Notes: generated by a model from the sequence alone, not told the origin. A stretch of DNA of 64,000 nucleotides from an uncultured Agathobacter sp. (GCA_934307695.1 CAKRCS010000010.1:1-64000), one strand, 5' to 3'. Positions 26,153-35,346 are shown, counted from the stretch's first letter. Numbers and translations are program-made.

Positions 26153-27514
26153 ATGAACGACAATAACCAATCTATTTTGTCCGGCAAGTACGAGATTATC
26201 CGTACCTTGGGCAGTGGCTCTTACAGCACTGTTTATCTTGCCAGGCACCATGTTCTTGAGTTGGAACAGGCGATCAAGGTCATCCCCAAGGCCACAGCCG
26301 ATCAACTCTCTGTTTTAAGCGAGGCGAGACTTTTAAAGTCTATTCATCACCCCGGAATCCCAATGATCTATGATATTGAAGAGGATGACGATTCCTTCTA
26401 TCTGATCGAAGAATACATTCGCGGTGATTCTTTGGACACGTTTCTGCTTAATCAACCAATTATTTCCGGAAACTTATTTTTTTCATTCAGCCGGCAGTTG
26501 TGCGAGATTTTTATCTATCTTCACACGTTTATGCCAATTCCGATTTTGTATCAGGATTTAAAGCCCGAACACATTATAGTATGTGGAGATCGGCTCAAAT
26601 TAATCGATTTTGGTGTAACCGGCTACTCCGTTCATCCGGAAAAACGTATCAGACATTTCGGGAATGCACAGTTTTCCGCACCGGAGAACTTTTCAGGAGC
26701 AGATCTTTCAACTGCTGCAGACGTTTTTTCCTTAGGTAAGCTTATGCAGCTTCTGAGCGAATATGTTGATCCGTCTCTCCCCCGGAACATTTCCAGAATT
26801 ATCCAAAAATCCATTCATCCGGACCCGGCATTTCGATATGAAACGGTGGAAATGCTGTTGTCCGCGCTTGAAAAAGAGTTTTTAAACATTCGTTCGCAGC
26901 ATCTCGTCTCAAACATTGCAGTAATCGGAAGTCATCCCGGCTGCGGCTGTACGCACATAGCGATCTCGCTAGTGTCCGCGCTCAATCTGCTTGCACAGAA
27001 CTGTTTTTATATCGAGCGCAGCAGCCCCGGCAGCCTTTATAAGCTTTCCCTTGCGTATCCCAATATGCGGGAAAAAGATGGTTGCTTTTACTTACGTTGC
27101 TTTAAAGGATACCCAATGTATGGCGCAGGCATAACCATTTCCTACCCTTCGGGCGCGATACGCGTAACAGATTATGGCACAGCCTCTGCCGATCCGGCGA
27201 TCGAGCAGGCTGACCTGATCCTGTTCGTGTGTGATGGCGCTCCCTGGCGGAGGAAGGATGTCATTGAACAAAACAATTTTTTGCATACACATAAGGATAC
27301 CGTAAAAGTGATCGTAAACCACGGAGAGAAACGCGCTGCCAGCGCTCTGGCAAAAGCACTTGGGGTTTCCGTGTATCCATTTTTCCCAGATACGGATGCC
27401 TTTGGGATCACAAGAAAAAAGCGGGATTTCTTTCGCACACTGCTCGATCAGAAAGGACAACACACGCTATGCACAGCTATAAGAAGGCTTCGGCTTCTTC
27501 TGCATGGACGATAG
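26153..27514 (+). CDS. Ser/Thr protein kinase fused to a Lys-less P-loop domain
   Basis: The start is placed at MNDNNQSILSGKYEI because of AAAGGAGCGT just upstream and the promoter position. The 453-residue cytosolic protein has a full eukaryote-like kinase domain (about residues 10-255). It shows the G-loop LGSGSYSTVYLA, QAIKVIPK (Lys), the catalytic loop LYQDLKPEHIIV, IDFGVTGYS and SAPE. The catalytic-loop Asn is replaced by His (DLKPEH for DLKPEN). The C-terminal 190 residues resemble a ParA/MinD/TadZ-type P-loop domain, but the loop reads GSHPGCGCTHIAISL with no lysine. It overlaps the next gene by 46 bp. Its FHA-domain partner may be the tad-locus protein at 12902. Confidence 0.85.
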   Translation: MNDNNQSILSGKYEIIRTLGSGSYSTVYLARHHVLELEQAIKVIPKATADQLSVLSEARLLKSIHHPGIPMIYDIEEDDDSFYLIEEYIRGDSLDTFLLNQPIISGNLFFSFSRQLCEIFIYLHTFMPIPILYQDLKPEHIIVCGDRLKLIDFGVTGYSVHPEKRIRHFGNAQFSAPENFSGADLSTAADVFSLGKLMQLLSEYVDPSLPRNISRIIQKSIHPDPAFRYETVEMLLSALEKEFLNIRSQHLVSNIAVIGSHPGCGCTHIAISLVSALNLLAQNCFYIERSSPGSLYKLSLAYPNMREKDGCFYLRCFKGYPMYGAGITISYPSGAIRVTDYGTASADPAIEQADLILFVCDGAPWRRKDVIEQNNFLHTHKDTVKVIVNHGEKRAASALAKALGVSVYPFFPDTDAFGITRKKRDFFRTLLDQKGQHTLCTAIRRLRLLLHGR

Positions 27515-28080
27515 GCGTCTGCGGAACCGGACATGGAGCCGGAGCAACGCACGTTGCACTATCACTCTCTAATTATTTATGCAGTAAGCTCCGAAAAAAG
27601 ACAGCTTATGTGGAAAGAAATGGAAGCGGTCAGATCCTTGCATTGACCGGTGACGCACCATGCAGCTCTTTTCGCTATATGGATATCACCTGTTATCCGC
27701 TTTTGCGGCACGAAGATCTGCCCCGCGTTCTACAAAGCCGTTTTGCCTATATGGTCATTGACCTCGGTGTTCTTACAGCCGAGAGCTGTTGGGACTTCTA
27801 TCGTTGCGACATCAAGCTGGTCGTGGCAAGTGTCAGTCCGTGGAAGGTGCATCATTGGAAGGAATTGCAGGAAACGCTTCTATATAATATGAATACTTGT
27901 CAGGATCATGTGCTTTTACTGGGAAATTTAGGGATAAAAGAGACCGTAAAGCCACTTGGACAGCGTAACCGCATTCTCTCCCTTGCTGTACCGTACCTGC
28001 CAAATCCGTTTCGTTTGACCACAGCAGATTGTACCTTTTTTGAAGAAATGCTGGCAAAAACCGGAGTTAATATACCATGA
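27469..28080 (+). CDS. ParA/TadZ-like P-loop protein lacking the Walker lysine
   Basis: The 203-residue protein starts with WTIGVCGTGHGAGATHVALSLSNYL, aligned in form with the P-loop of the preceding kinase fusion (Gly-x-Gly-x-Thr-His). Next comes KKTAYVERNGSG and a Walker B-like FAYMVIDLGVL. It is shorter than ParA and has neither the deviant Walker lysine nor a DNA-binding tail. The 46-bp overlap with the kinase gene shows they are cotranslated, and the shared loop suggests they arose by duplication and may pair. No known family is assigned. Confidence 0.75.
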   Translation: MHSYKKASASSAWTIGVCGTGHGAGATHVALSLSNYLCSKLRKKTAYVERNGSGQILALTGDAPCSSFRYMDITCYPLLRHEDLPRVLQSRFAYMVIDLGVLTAESCWDFYRCDIKLVVASVSPWKVHHWKELQETLLYNMNTCQDHVLLLGNLGIKETVKPLGQRNRILSLAVPYLPNPFRLTTADCTFFEEMLAKTGVNIP

Positions 28081-28108
28081 ACCGTTGTGCCGGCAAAGAG
28101 GATGCAAC

Positions 28109-28255
28109 ATGAAAAATGAATCTTTCATGCAGCTTTTTATTGAACTTGCCCCACGTGAGCTGTGGGGAGCCATGTTATTACTGCCGCAAAGCGAAGCTGC
28201 TTTGGCGGTAAGCGAAGGTGAGGTGATGCGTCTATCCGATAACGGAGCAATTTAG
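28109..28255 (+). CDS. Possible 48-residue peptide, unknown
   Basis: A short frame begins MKNESFMQLFIELAPRELWG, 28 bp after the P-loop gene, with a weak AAAGAGG ribosome site. It has an amphipathic helix and an acidic C-terminal half and no recognised motif. Its position as third gene of the kinase unit, ahead of a terminator, is the main reason to list it. It may be non-coding. Confidence 0.4.
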   Translation: MKNESFMQLFIELAPRELWGAMLLLPQSEAALAVSEGEVMRLSDNGAI

Positions 28256-28406
28256 ATATTTTTAGTGTTAATCCTGCCTTTACAGGCAGAAGGTAAAATA
28301 ATTTAATCACAAAATTTAAAAAAGATTTCTTATTTTTTTCGGAGAAGGATTAGTGTCTTTATCCGTCATAAATAATAGGAAAAAAGAAAAAGATAAAAAA
28401 GAGCCC

Positions 28407-28434
28407 GGAACCGCCTGTTCTTACAGACGGTTCC
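28407..28434 (+). terminator. Terminator of the kinase/P-loop operon
   Basis: GGAACCGCCTGT / ACAGACGGTTCC form a 12-bp stem with one mismatch and a 4-nt loop, followed by GTTTTG. The 150 bp before it (28256-28406) is AT-rich and holds no gene I can support. Confidence 0.8.
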
Positions 28435-28447
28435 GTTTTGATACATA

Positions 28448-28476
28448 TTGAATCTTAAAATCCACAATGATATAAT
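28448..28476 (+). promoter_or_regulatory. Sigma-A promoter for the GH18 gene
   Basis: TTGAAT, 17-bp spacer, perfect TATAAT, followed by a 5' leader of about 70 nt before the ATG at 28554. Confidence 0.8.
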
Positions 28477-28553
28477 TCAATGAGCAAGCGCCCTTTGCCG
28501 TTGGCGGGTGGTGCATCAGGTATACACATTGACAAAGGGGGATTTTATCTTAC

Positions 28554-30269
28554 ATGAAGAAAAAAATAATGCCGGTTCTCATCGTTTTGCTGCTGATCGT
28601 GGTTGTTGCAGGAGGGCTGGCCATCTCATCTTATATCAAGAAATACACGCCGTCTACAGAGCGTGCCGATCTAAACGAATATTTTAACGCAGACTCCGAC
28701 GACATGGTAAGCATCGTCTTTAACCATGCCAGATCCGAGCAGCGCGCAAAGCAGATCAACGGTCATCTGTATCTGGATTACGGCTTTGTGCATGACTATT
28801 TGAATCCCCGTTTTTACTGGGATGAAAACGAAAATATCCTGTTCTACACAACTGCAGGCGATGTGATCTCTGCCGACGCGGAATCCTCTTCCTACCTTGT
28901 GACCAAGTCCTCCGTTGACTTCGGAAGCACAATCGTAAAGGCGACCGCCGGCTCTGCATGGGTCAACATTGATTTTGCACAGCAGTATTCCGACTTTACC
29001 TATACATATTATGATTCTCCATCCCGTATCGTCTTATACAACAAGTGGGGAACCGTCAATGTTGTCTCCGCTTCCAAGGATACCGTTATCCGTGAAAAGG
29101 GCGGCATCAAAAGCCCGATCCTGTGTGACCTCGCAAGTGATGTGCCGGTCACTGTTCTCGCGGAGGAGGAAAATTGGACAAAGGTTATGACCGACGACGG
29201 TATCATCGGCTATGTCCGCAACAAGTTCTTAAACGAAAAGACGACCGATACCCTCTCGCACGAGTTTACGGAGGAGACCTTTACCCACATTAAGAAGGAC
29301 TTTGAGATCTGCATGGCATGGCATCAGGTATTCAGCACGGATGCCAACGCCGACATTGCCTCCATCCTGTCCTCATCAAAGGGGATCAACGTGGTCTCCC
29401 CGACCTGGTTCTACCTCAACGACAACGAGGGAAACCTTTCCAATCTGGCAAGCCTCGACTATGTAAACTACTGCCACCAGCAGGGCGTTGAGGTGTGGGC
29501 GCTTTTCAGCAATCTTGAAAATACGGAGGTTGACACCACCTATGTGCTGACACACAGCTCCACCCGTCAGAATCTGGTCAATCAGATCGTATCCATGGCG
29601 ATCCAGTACAATCTCGACGGTGTGAATCTGGATTTTGAGGCTATGAACGGTCCGGCTGTCGGTGAGTCCTACATCCAGTTTGTCCGGGAGCTTTCCCTCA
29701 AATGTGCCAACAACGGAATCGTACTCTCCGTAGACAATTATGTACCGACCGATTACACCGCCTTTTACAACCGCGCGGAGCAGGCAAACTTCGCGGACTA
29801 TATCGTTATCATGGGATATGATGAGCATTACAGCGGTTCCGATGCCGGATCTGTTGCATCCTTAAGCTGGGTGAAGGAAGGCGTTGAGAATACCTTAAAG
29901 GAAGTTCCTTCCGACCAGATCATCCTCGGAATGCCATTCTATACGAGAGTGTGGTGTCTCACCCCACGTTCGGATGACTCCGACACCGAGATGATCTATG
30001 ACACGACCTCCGAGGCATACGGTATGAACGCCGCTGCAAGGCTGGTCGCTTCAAACGAAGCGGAAAAGGTCTGGCTGGAGGATTGCGGTCAGTTCTACGC
30101 CGAGTATGAGAAGAACGGATCGATCTACAAGATCTGGCTGGAGGACTCCTCCTCCATCGATGAGCGTCTCCGCCTGCTGGACAGCTATTCACTTGCCGGA
30201 GCCTCCTTCTGGAAGCTCGGACTTGAGAGCAGCGACATCTGGGATACCGTGATCAAATACATCAACTGA
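28554..30269 (+). CDS. Membrane-anchored GH18 glycosidase with SH3 domain
   Basis: This is a 571-residue extracytoplasmic enzyme. It has an N-terminal signal anchor (about residues 4-27), an amidase-N/copper-amine-oxidase-like stalk region (about 35-170) and a bacterial SH3 domain (about 175-230, KDTVIREKGGIKSPILCDL). The C-terminal GH18 barrel (about 245-571) has the catalytic motif LDGVNLDFEAMNG, where the final Glu is the proton donor, plus YIVIMGYDEHYSG. The architecture matches YaaH/YdhD-type spore or cell-wall glucosaminidases. It is convergent with the amidase gene at 30284. Confidence 0.92.
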   Translation: MKKKIMPVLIVLLLIVVVAGGLAISSYIKKYTPSTERADLNEYFNADSDDMVSIVFNHARSEQRAKQINGHLYLDYGFVHDYLNPRFYWDENENILFYTTAGDVISADAESSSYLVTKSSVDFGSTIVKATAGSAWVNIDFAQQYSDFTYTYYDSPSRIVLYNKWGTVNVVSASKDTVIREKGGIKSPILCDLASDVPVTVLAEEENWTKVMTDDGIIGYVRNKFLNEKTTDTLSHEFTEETFTHIKKDFEICMAWHQVFSTDANADIASILSSSKGINVVSPTWFYLNDNEGNLSNLASLDYVNYCHQQGVEVWALFSNLENTEVDTTYVLTHSSTRQNLVNQIVSMAIQYNLDGVNLDFEAMNGPAVGESYIQFVRELSLKCANNGIVLSVDNYVPTDYTAFYNRAEQANFADYIVIMGYDEHYSGSDAGSVASLSWVKEGVENTLKEVPSDQIILGMPFYTRVWCLTPRSDDSDTEMIYDTTSEAYGMNAAARLVASNEAEKVWLEDCGQFYAEYEKNGSIYKIWLEDSSSIDERLRLLDSYSLAGASFWKLGLESSDIWDTVIKYIN

Positions 30270-30283
30270 TCGCGTTCCAGGAT

Positions 30284-31000
30284 CTACATTTCTGCGGATG
30301 CCGTTTTGCTCTGTGCATCCTGCATATAATCACAGATTCCGAAATAGATTGCGCGGGCAACCTTGTTCTGGTACAGTTCCGTGGACAGAAGCTCCGCCTC
30401 CCGGTCATTACTTAAAAACCCACATTCTACGATAACCGTAGGTGTGGGTGTTTTTTTGAGCATATAATACTCGTTGTTCGCCTTTGTCTTTCTTGGGCTT
30501 TCCGGTGCCAGGATCTCATCGAGACTCTCCTGCATCGTCATTGCGATCTCCTTTCCCTCCGGTGATTCCGAATAGTAGAACACCTGCGGTCCACATACCG
30601 CGCCGTTGGAAAAACTGTTCTGGTGTACGCTGACCGCCATTACCGGATCAGCCTCCTCGATCACGTGTACGCGCGCGACCATATCCTCGCGCTTCTGGTT
30701 CGTGGCATTCTTGTCTGCCAATATCGCATCCGTATCCCGCGTCATTACTACCCTATAGCCTTTATTTTCAAGCATGGTGCGAAGTCTTAACGCGACCGCC
30801 AGATTGATGTCCTTTTCCAGCACACCATTCACCCCGACCTTGCCCGGATCGTTCGCCCCGTGTCCCGCATCGATCACGATGCAGGGCAGATTTTCCTCCT
30901 GCACGGCTTCGGCAGAAACAAAAGCTGCCCCACGCCTCGCCAGAAAAAACACCGACACGAGAAGCGTAAGGGCAACTGTTTTGGGAAATATATTTTTCAT
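30284..31000 (-). CDS. N-acetylmuramoyl-L-alanine amidase, Amidase_3 (CwlD-like)
   Basis: The 238-residue exported zinc amidase cleaves stem peptides from peptidoglycan. It has a signal peptide (about residues 1-30). The zinc-ligand motif IVIDAGHGANDPGKVG follows, then the second glutamate region EKDINLAVALRLRTML, SVHQNSF (third ligand His) and VIVECGFLSNDREAELL. Size and single-domain layout match CwlD, the sporulation amidase involved in muramic-lactam formation, but vegetative members look alike. No spore genes are adjacent. Confidence 0.92.
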   Translation of the reverse strand: MKNIFPKTVALTLLVSVFFLARRGAAFVSAEAVQEENLPCIVIDAGHGANDPGKVGVNGVLEKDINLAVALRLRTMLENKGYRVVMTRDTDAILADKNATNQKREDMVARVHVIEEADPVMAVSVHQNSFSNGAVCGPQVFYYSESPEGKEIAMTMQESLDEILAPESPRKTKANNEYYMLKKTPTPTVIVECGFLSNDREAELLSTELYQNKVARAIYFGICDYMQDAQSKTASAEM

Positions 31001-31060
31001 GGCTCACATCCATTTTCACTCACTTGAGACTAATGTATGCAAGTACCATCGGCTTTATGT

Positions 31061-34000
31061 TTATAAAAACTCCTGGATTGTCTTAAGGAAGCTCTCCGCG
31101 ATATGGTACAAACGGCTGGTCTGCACTTCGTACTGTGCTCCGGTTTGTTCATCCGCATTCTCTGCGGCAGCATCCATGGCAGAGGCTCCGGTTCTCCGGC
31201 TTGCAGTCTGACCGGTATAGTGATCCAGCGAAACATTGCTGACCTTTGCGACGCGCAGATCGATTTTCTCCGCGCGGTCATCTCCGAGCGCATCCGCAAG
31301 CATTCCAAGGTGATCGGACAGAAGCTGCCTCGTCTCCTCACTGTCGGTTGCAAGCATTCCGCTGATGCCGTCCTCCTTCGCCTCGAACGTCGCGGCGACT
31401 TTTCCGGTGACACTTCCGTGGAACAGGATATCAACCATGCCCTTTTCCTTCGTTCCGCGCACGATCTTAAGCGATACTCCCGTAACTCCCTCGCCGGTCT
31501 GTATCGGGATCATGTAGCTTTCCTCCTGTGCCTGCTTCGCACAGATCCCAAGCTGCGTATTCATCAGGCGCAGCGCCCGGATGTCGATGCTGCCCAGATG
31601 GTCATCCTCTATGATCATGGTGTCCATGACGTGCTCCGCAACATCCGCAAGAGCCTCCTGCGCATCCGCCATCTCGGTCGGGGACTTCACGCTCTCTCCG
31701 AACCGCTCAAGGATCAGCTCCTTCATCTGCGCGATCTGTTCCATTGACTGTGCCGTTGATCCCTTTGCCTTCCACAAGGTCTCAAACATCTTGTTGCGGT
31801 CGTTTAGCATCTGCTGCACCGCAAGCACGTTGCTGACGGTATTCGGAAGCTGTGCCTTATCCAGAAAATCATAGATTTCCTGCTCCGCCGCAACCGCTTC
31901 GCTGACCTGTTCCATCTGTCCCCGCAGATACTGCTGCTCTGCGGCCGCATCCTCCTGCGCCGCCTCGGAATTTGCCCGTGTGACGACTTCCTTCACCTGC
32001 TCCGGGCTCATGTTCTCGTAATCGGACTCTGCGAGCACCTTTGCCGCCTGCGGTGTCAGCTTCTCCGCCGCGTCATGCAGGCAGTTCGCGTGGTAAGCTG
32101 CCATGATCTGATCGTCGATCCGCTCATTTTTGGCAACATTATCCACGCCGGAGAACTGATCATCCACCTGATAATCCATAGAGCCTTTGTTTCCGGTACG
32201 CACAGCGGTAAGCAGCGAGCGCATGGTAATGTCGGTTCCCTGCTGCATCAGTGATCCGATCGCAGCTCCGTCCGTCTTTTCCACCTGCGCGATCAGGCGG
32301 TAGATTCCGATGTAGGAGCTTCGCTCCTCCTCGGAAATGTCGTTATTCTGCTCCAATTTCCACAGATATTTCTGGTAGCGCTCGGTGTCCTCGTCGCCAA
32401 GCCCGCTTTTTACATCCGCCGCAGTCTGGTTGAGCGTGTCCATATCCATATCAAGCGGATTGATCCCTTTTTGGATCATCTCCACCACAACCTTCGGAGT
32501 CAGGCTTGTAAATGCGCGGTTGACCGCCTCATCCTTCGCCTTGACGAGCGCGATATTTTCCGGCGTAAGCTCGGTATTGTTGTATGCTAAGATCCGCACT
32601 GCCCGGCGGTTTGCATCTGTCGTATCAAGTCCGAGATCTTTTAGTATATCGTCCACGTTGGCAAACGCCTTTTGGATGGAGTCGCCCATATCCTTGCGCG
32701 GGGCTGTCATGAGTGTCTCGTAGCTCTCATTCGCCTTGTCGAGCTTGTTTTTCAGCTCCATTCCCGCTTCGTGCAGGCTGTCAAGCGTATCCACTGTTTT
32801 CGGTCGGATCACATACGCCGGAGCCGTTTTTAAGTCATCTAAAACCTGACAGGTCTCCTTGAAAACAGCAACGTTTTCTTTAGTGTCAATGCCTTCGCTC
32901 TCCAAAAGTCTCTGATAGTAGCTGTCCTCCTGCCCTTTCAAGTCGTCCACCAGCTCTACAAGCGGCTTGGTATCGATGGAAATGCCTTTTTTCAGGAGTG
33001 CATAATTCGCCTCCGAGGTCATCGCCAGACGAATCTCCTCAAGCTGCCGCTTCGCCGTCAAAAAGGCAAGCCCCTGCTCCGAGAGGATCTGTTTGGCAGC
33101 CTCTGCCGTACCGGAATTGTTTTCCCCTGCGGCATCGTTTTCCCTTGCATGCTCGGCAGCCTTTAGGTTCTCTACCGTAAGCGGCTGATCCTTCGCAAGC
33201 ACATACGCGACATCCTCATCGGTCGCATCCTCCACGATCTTAGCACTCTCCTGCGCGCGGTCTCTTAATGACCAGCCATCGGCAAGCATCGCATCCATCG
33301 GGTGCGCTCCCTCCGATATGGCATCACACATTTTCTGGTAGATCGCGCCATCTACGCTGTTTTCATTCCATCCGGCAATCTGGTCGGAAACTGCCCGCAG
33401 ATCCTGTAAATATGTGAGATTGTCCGCAGTCAGCGGCAAGCCCTGCTCCAGCAAAAAGCGGCTGTCCTGCAAGGTCTGTTCATTTACCTCCAAGCCTGCG
33501 CTTTGGATGATCTGTGCGATCTGATCCTGCAGCTGTGCAAAATCAGCATCACTCATGCCTGCTTCTCCGCTGCGGCTCTCGCTGATACTGTACTCGGCGC
33601 GGTAGATATTGGCGATCGTTGGCGGCAGCGCATTTTTGATCAGGTAAGAAATGGCATCTGCGCCCAAGGGTGCAAGCTGTCCTGCCTTCTCCCCCGCGTC
33701 TGCCATGTCGTTTATGTTCTGCGCGGTCTGCGGAAGATCCTGCGCCATCAGCTGTGCCGCAATCTGCTGCGCCACCTCCACGCTTCCGGTGATCTCGGCA
33801 AGCTGCTCCTCGGACAATGTGTCCCCATACGCCGAGATATCCACGCCCGCCTTGGCGAGCGCCGCCTTGATCTTGTCTGTGACCGTGATGATCGTCTTTG
33901 TGTCGGTATCCGCAACGGAATAACCATCCTCCTGCATCTGCTTTAAGTCCGCTTCCGAGGTCGTGTTAGCAACAACTGCCATCTCGTTGCTGCGCTCTGC

Positions 34001-34264
34001 CGCAGAGGTATCATCCGCTGTCAACGTATCTGCTACGGTTTTGTCATGCTCTGCGGTTGGGCGTGAGTAGGTAGTCTGTGACATATCGACGGTCTCTGCC
34101 GCATGGATGCTCGTCTCGTCATCCTTTTTTACAGTGCCTGCCACATGGACTCCGCCGCTCTTGTCGGCTCCCTGTGCTATGTAATTCTCAATTCCCTTGG
34201 TATTTTCCTGCGTGTTGTGACTATATGATAAACTGTCCAAAAGCTTTGTCTGATCTACCTGCAT
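31061..34264 (-). CDS. 1067-residue DUF6240-type protein, probable flagellar regulon member
   Basis: This is a large hydrophilic protein with no signal peptide or membrane segment. It is mostly helical, with recurring phrases such as LPxTxxNIxx (DLPQTAQNIND, GLPLTADNLTYL, DQPLTVENLKAA, QLPNTVSNVLA) about 100-250 residues apart, suggesting divergent internal repeats. I associate it with DUF6240, a Lachnospiraceae family. The C-terminal 150 residues (VTGVSLKIVRGTKEKGMVDI, GKVAATFEAKEDGISGML) resemble the C-terminal domain of flagellar hook-length control proteins. A sigma-28-like promoter lies 70 bp upstream, and GAGGTGCGGT serves as ribosome site. The flagellar role is inference. Confidence 0.8.
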   Translation of the reverse strand: MQVDQTKLLDSLSYSHNTQENTKGIENYIAQGADKSGGVHVAGTVKKDDETSIHAAETVDMSQTTYSRPTAEHDKTVADTLTADDTSAAERSNEMAVVANTTSEADLKQMQEDGYSVADTDTKTIITVTDKIKAALAKAGVDISAYGDTLSEEQLAEITGSVEVAQQIAAQLMAQDLPQTAQNINDMADAGEKAGQLAPLGADAISYLIKNALPPTIANIYRAEYSISESRSGEAGMSDADFAQLQDQIAQIIQSAGLEVNEQTLQDSRFLLEQGLPLTADNLTYLQDLRAVSDQIAGWNENSVDGAIYQKMCDAISEGAHPMDAMLADGWSLRDRAQESAKIVEDATDEDVAYVLAKDQPLTVENLKAAEHARENDAAGENNSGTAEAAKQILSEQGLAFLTAKRQLEEIRLAMTSEANYALLKKGISIDTKPLVELVDDLKGQEDSYYQRLLESEGIDTKENVAVFKETCQVLDDLKTAPAYVIRPKTVDTLDSLHEAGMELKNKLDKANESYETLMTAPRKDMGDSIQKAFANVDDILKDLGLDTTDANRRAVRILAYNNTELTPENIALVKAKDEAVNRAFTSLTPKVVVEMIQKGINPLDMDMDTLNQTAADVKSGLGDEDTERYQKYLWKLEQNNDISEEERSSYIGIYRLIAQVEKTDGAAIGSLMQQGTDITMRSLLTAVRTGNKGSMDYQVDDQFSGVDNVAKNERIDDQIMAAYHANCLHDAAEKLTPQAAKVLAESDYENMSPEQVKEVVTRANSEAAQEDAAAEQQYLRGQMEQVSEAVAAEQEIYDFLDKAQLPNTVSNVLAVQQMLNDRNKMFETLWKAKGSTAQSMEQIAQMKELILERFGESVKSPTEMADAQEALADVAEHVMDTMIIEDDHLGSIDIRALRLMNTQLGICAKQAQEESYMIPIQTGEGVTGVSLKIVRGTKEKGMVDILFHGSVTGKVAATFEAKEDGISGMLATDSEETRQLLSDHLGMLADALGDDRAEKIDLRVAKVSNVSLDHYTGQTASRRTGASAMDAAAENADEQTGAQYEVQTSRLYHIAESFLKTIQEFL

Positions 34265-34336
34265 ACCGCACCTCGTTTCTATGTGACGGTTCGATGTCCC
34301 GCATATCTCCGGTGCCGAATCGTTACTCTATGGAAT

Positions 34337-34364
34337 ATATCGGCTCATCCGGTGCATAAATTAA
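34337..34364 (-). promoter_or_regulatory. Sigma-28-type promoter for the 1067-residue protein
   Basis: The minus strand reads TTAA, 16-bp spacer, GCCGATAT. The -10 element matches the SigD consensus perfectly and lies about 73 bp before the start codon. It ties this gene to late flagellar gene control. Confidence 0.72.
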
Positions 34365-34455
34365 GTTCCGGAGACATTCCTGTTAAATGGAAATGTGCCG
34401 GCTCTGCCGCTGCGCTTACTTTTGCGCTGTGTGAAGCAGTTTTTCCGGAAATTTC

Positions 34456-34484
34456 TTGCCTGGGTCTCCCCTTTGGGCTATATT
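34456..34484 (+). promoter_or_regulatory. Promoter for the DUF1287 gene
   Basis: TTGCCT, 17-bp spacer, TATATT. It leaves a 5' leader of about 120 nt before the ATG at 34613. The intergenic region 34265-34612 thus holds this promoter, the divergent sigma-28-like promoter and the leader hairpins, and no gene. Confidence 0.6.
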
Positions 34485-34490
34485 TAACTT

Positions 34491-34600
34491 ACATGCGGCA
34501 GGGAAAATTTGAAAATTTCTGCGGAATAAATTTATCATCCCCAGCAAATGGAGGGTTTCCGCCTGGGGCGGGGTGCTTTCAAAAAAGTGTAATTTGAGTG
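34491..34600 (+). promoter_or_regulatory. Structured 5' leader of the DUF1287 gene
   Basis: Two hairpins are visible. The first is GCAG...CTGC enclosing an AT-rich near-palindrome at about 34497-34521. The second is CCCCAG / CTGGGG at about 34540-34572. A GC-rich GGGGCGGGG run follows. It matches no riboswitch class I can name. Confidence 0.4.
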
Positions 34601-34612
34601 GAGGAAATGATT

Positions 34613-35287
34613 ATGAAAAAAAGTGCATCAAGAAAAAAGCTGATTGTTGCGGCGGTTATCGCAATTCTGATCGTTTTTGCGATCGTGCTTCTGTACCACT
34701 TCAACTATATCCCGCACCGCAAATATTCCGGTGAGCATTTCGGGATCACGCAGTACATCAGCGGCACAGACCGGGATGGAGACGGGATTGACGATCAGAC
34801 CGATCTGTTAAATTCGGTGCGCGCCTATCTGGATACAAAGCCTAAGTACAAAAGCAAATACTATACGTCCGGTTACCCGGATGATGAATACGGTGTCTGC
34901 ACGGATGTGGTAGCGTTTGGACTTCTTGGTGCCGGATACGATCTTCAGGAGCTGATGGATGCGGATATCACGCAGTCCCCGGAGGATTACGGAATTGAAA
35001 AACCGGATAAAAATATTGACTTCCGCCGCGTGGTCAACATGGCGGTCTATTTTAAAAAGTATGCCGTTTCGCTGACTACCGACACCAGTGAGATCGACCA
35101 GTGGCAGGGCGGCGATATTGTCGTGTGGAAACATCATGTGGGCGTTATCTCTGATATGCGCAATTCCAAGGGCGTGCCTTTCGTGCTGCACAACGGCTCC
35201 CCGTATCAGGCGGGATATGAGCAGGATGTGTTAGAAACGTATGGAGAGATCCTTGGTCATTACAGAATCTCTCCACTCTCTGAATAA
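34613..35287 (+). CDS. Membrane-anchored DUF1287 family protein
   Basis: The start is placed at MKKSASRKKLIVAAV because GGAGGAAATGATT precedes it; an in-frame GTG five codons earlier overlaps that site. The 224-residue protein has one N-terminal signal anchor (about residues 9-29). The extracellular domain has an EF-hand-like loop DRDGDGIDDQTD, the conserved cysteine in DEYGVCTDVVAFGLLGAGYD, and GGDIVVWKHHVGVISD. This Cys...His order is reminiscent of NlpC/P60-type folds, which suggests cell-wall or peptide hydrolysis, not demonstrated. It is monocistronic. Confidence 0.88.
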   Translation: MKKSASRKKLIVAAVIAILIVFAIVLLYHFNYIPHRKYSGEHFGITQYISGTDRDGDGIDDQTDLLNSVRAYLDTKPKYKSKYYTSGYPDDEYGVCTDVVAFGLLGAGYDLQELMDADITQSPEDYGIEKPDKNIDFRRVVNMAVYFKKYAVSLTTDTSEIDQWQGGDIVVWKHHVGVISDMRNSKGVPFVLHNGSPYQAGYEQDVLETYGEILGHYRISPLSE

Positions 35288-35346
35288 TAATTAACTGCGC
35301 TCCGGTCTTAGACTTATCCAGCTTCGGGATGCCGGGTAATGAAAAA

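Noticed and set aside
34491..34600. Leader of the DUF1287 gene as a cyclic-dinucleotide riboswitch
   Set aside because: The conserved core sequences of the c-di-GMP and c-di-AMP classes were not found.
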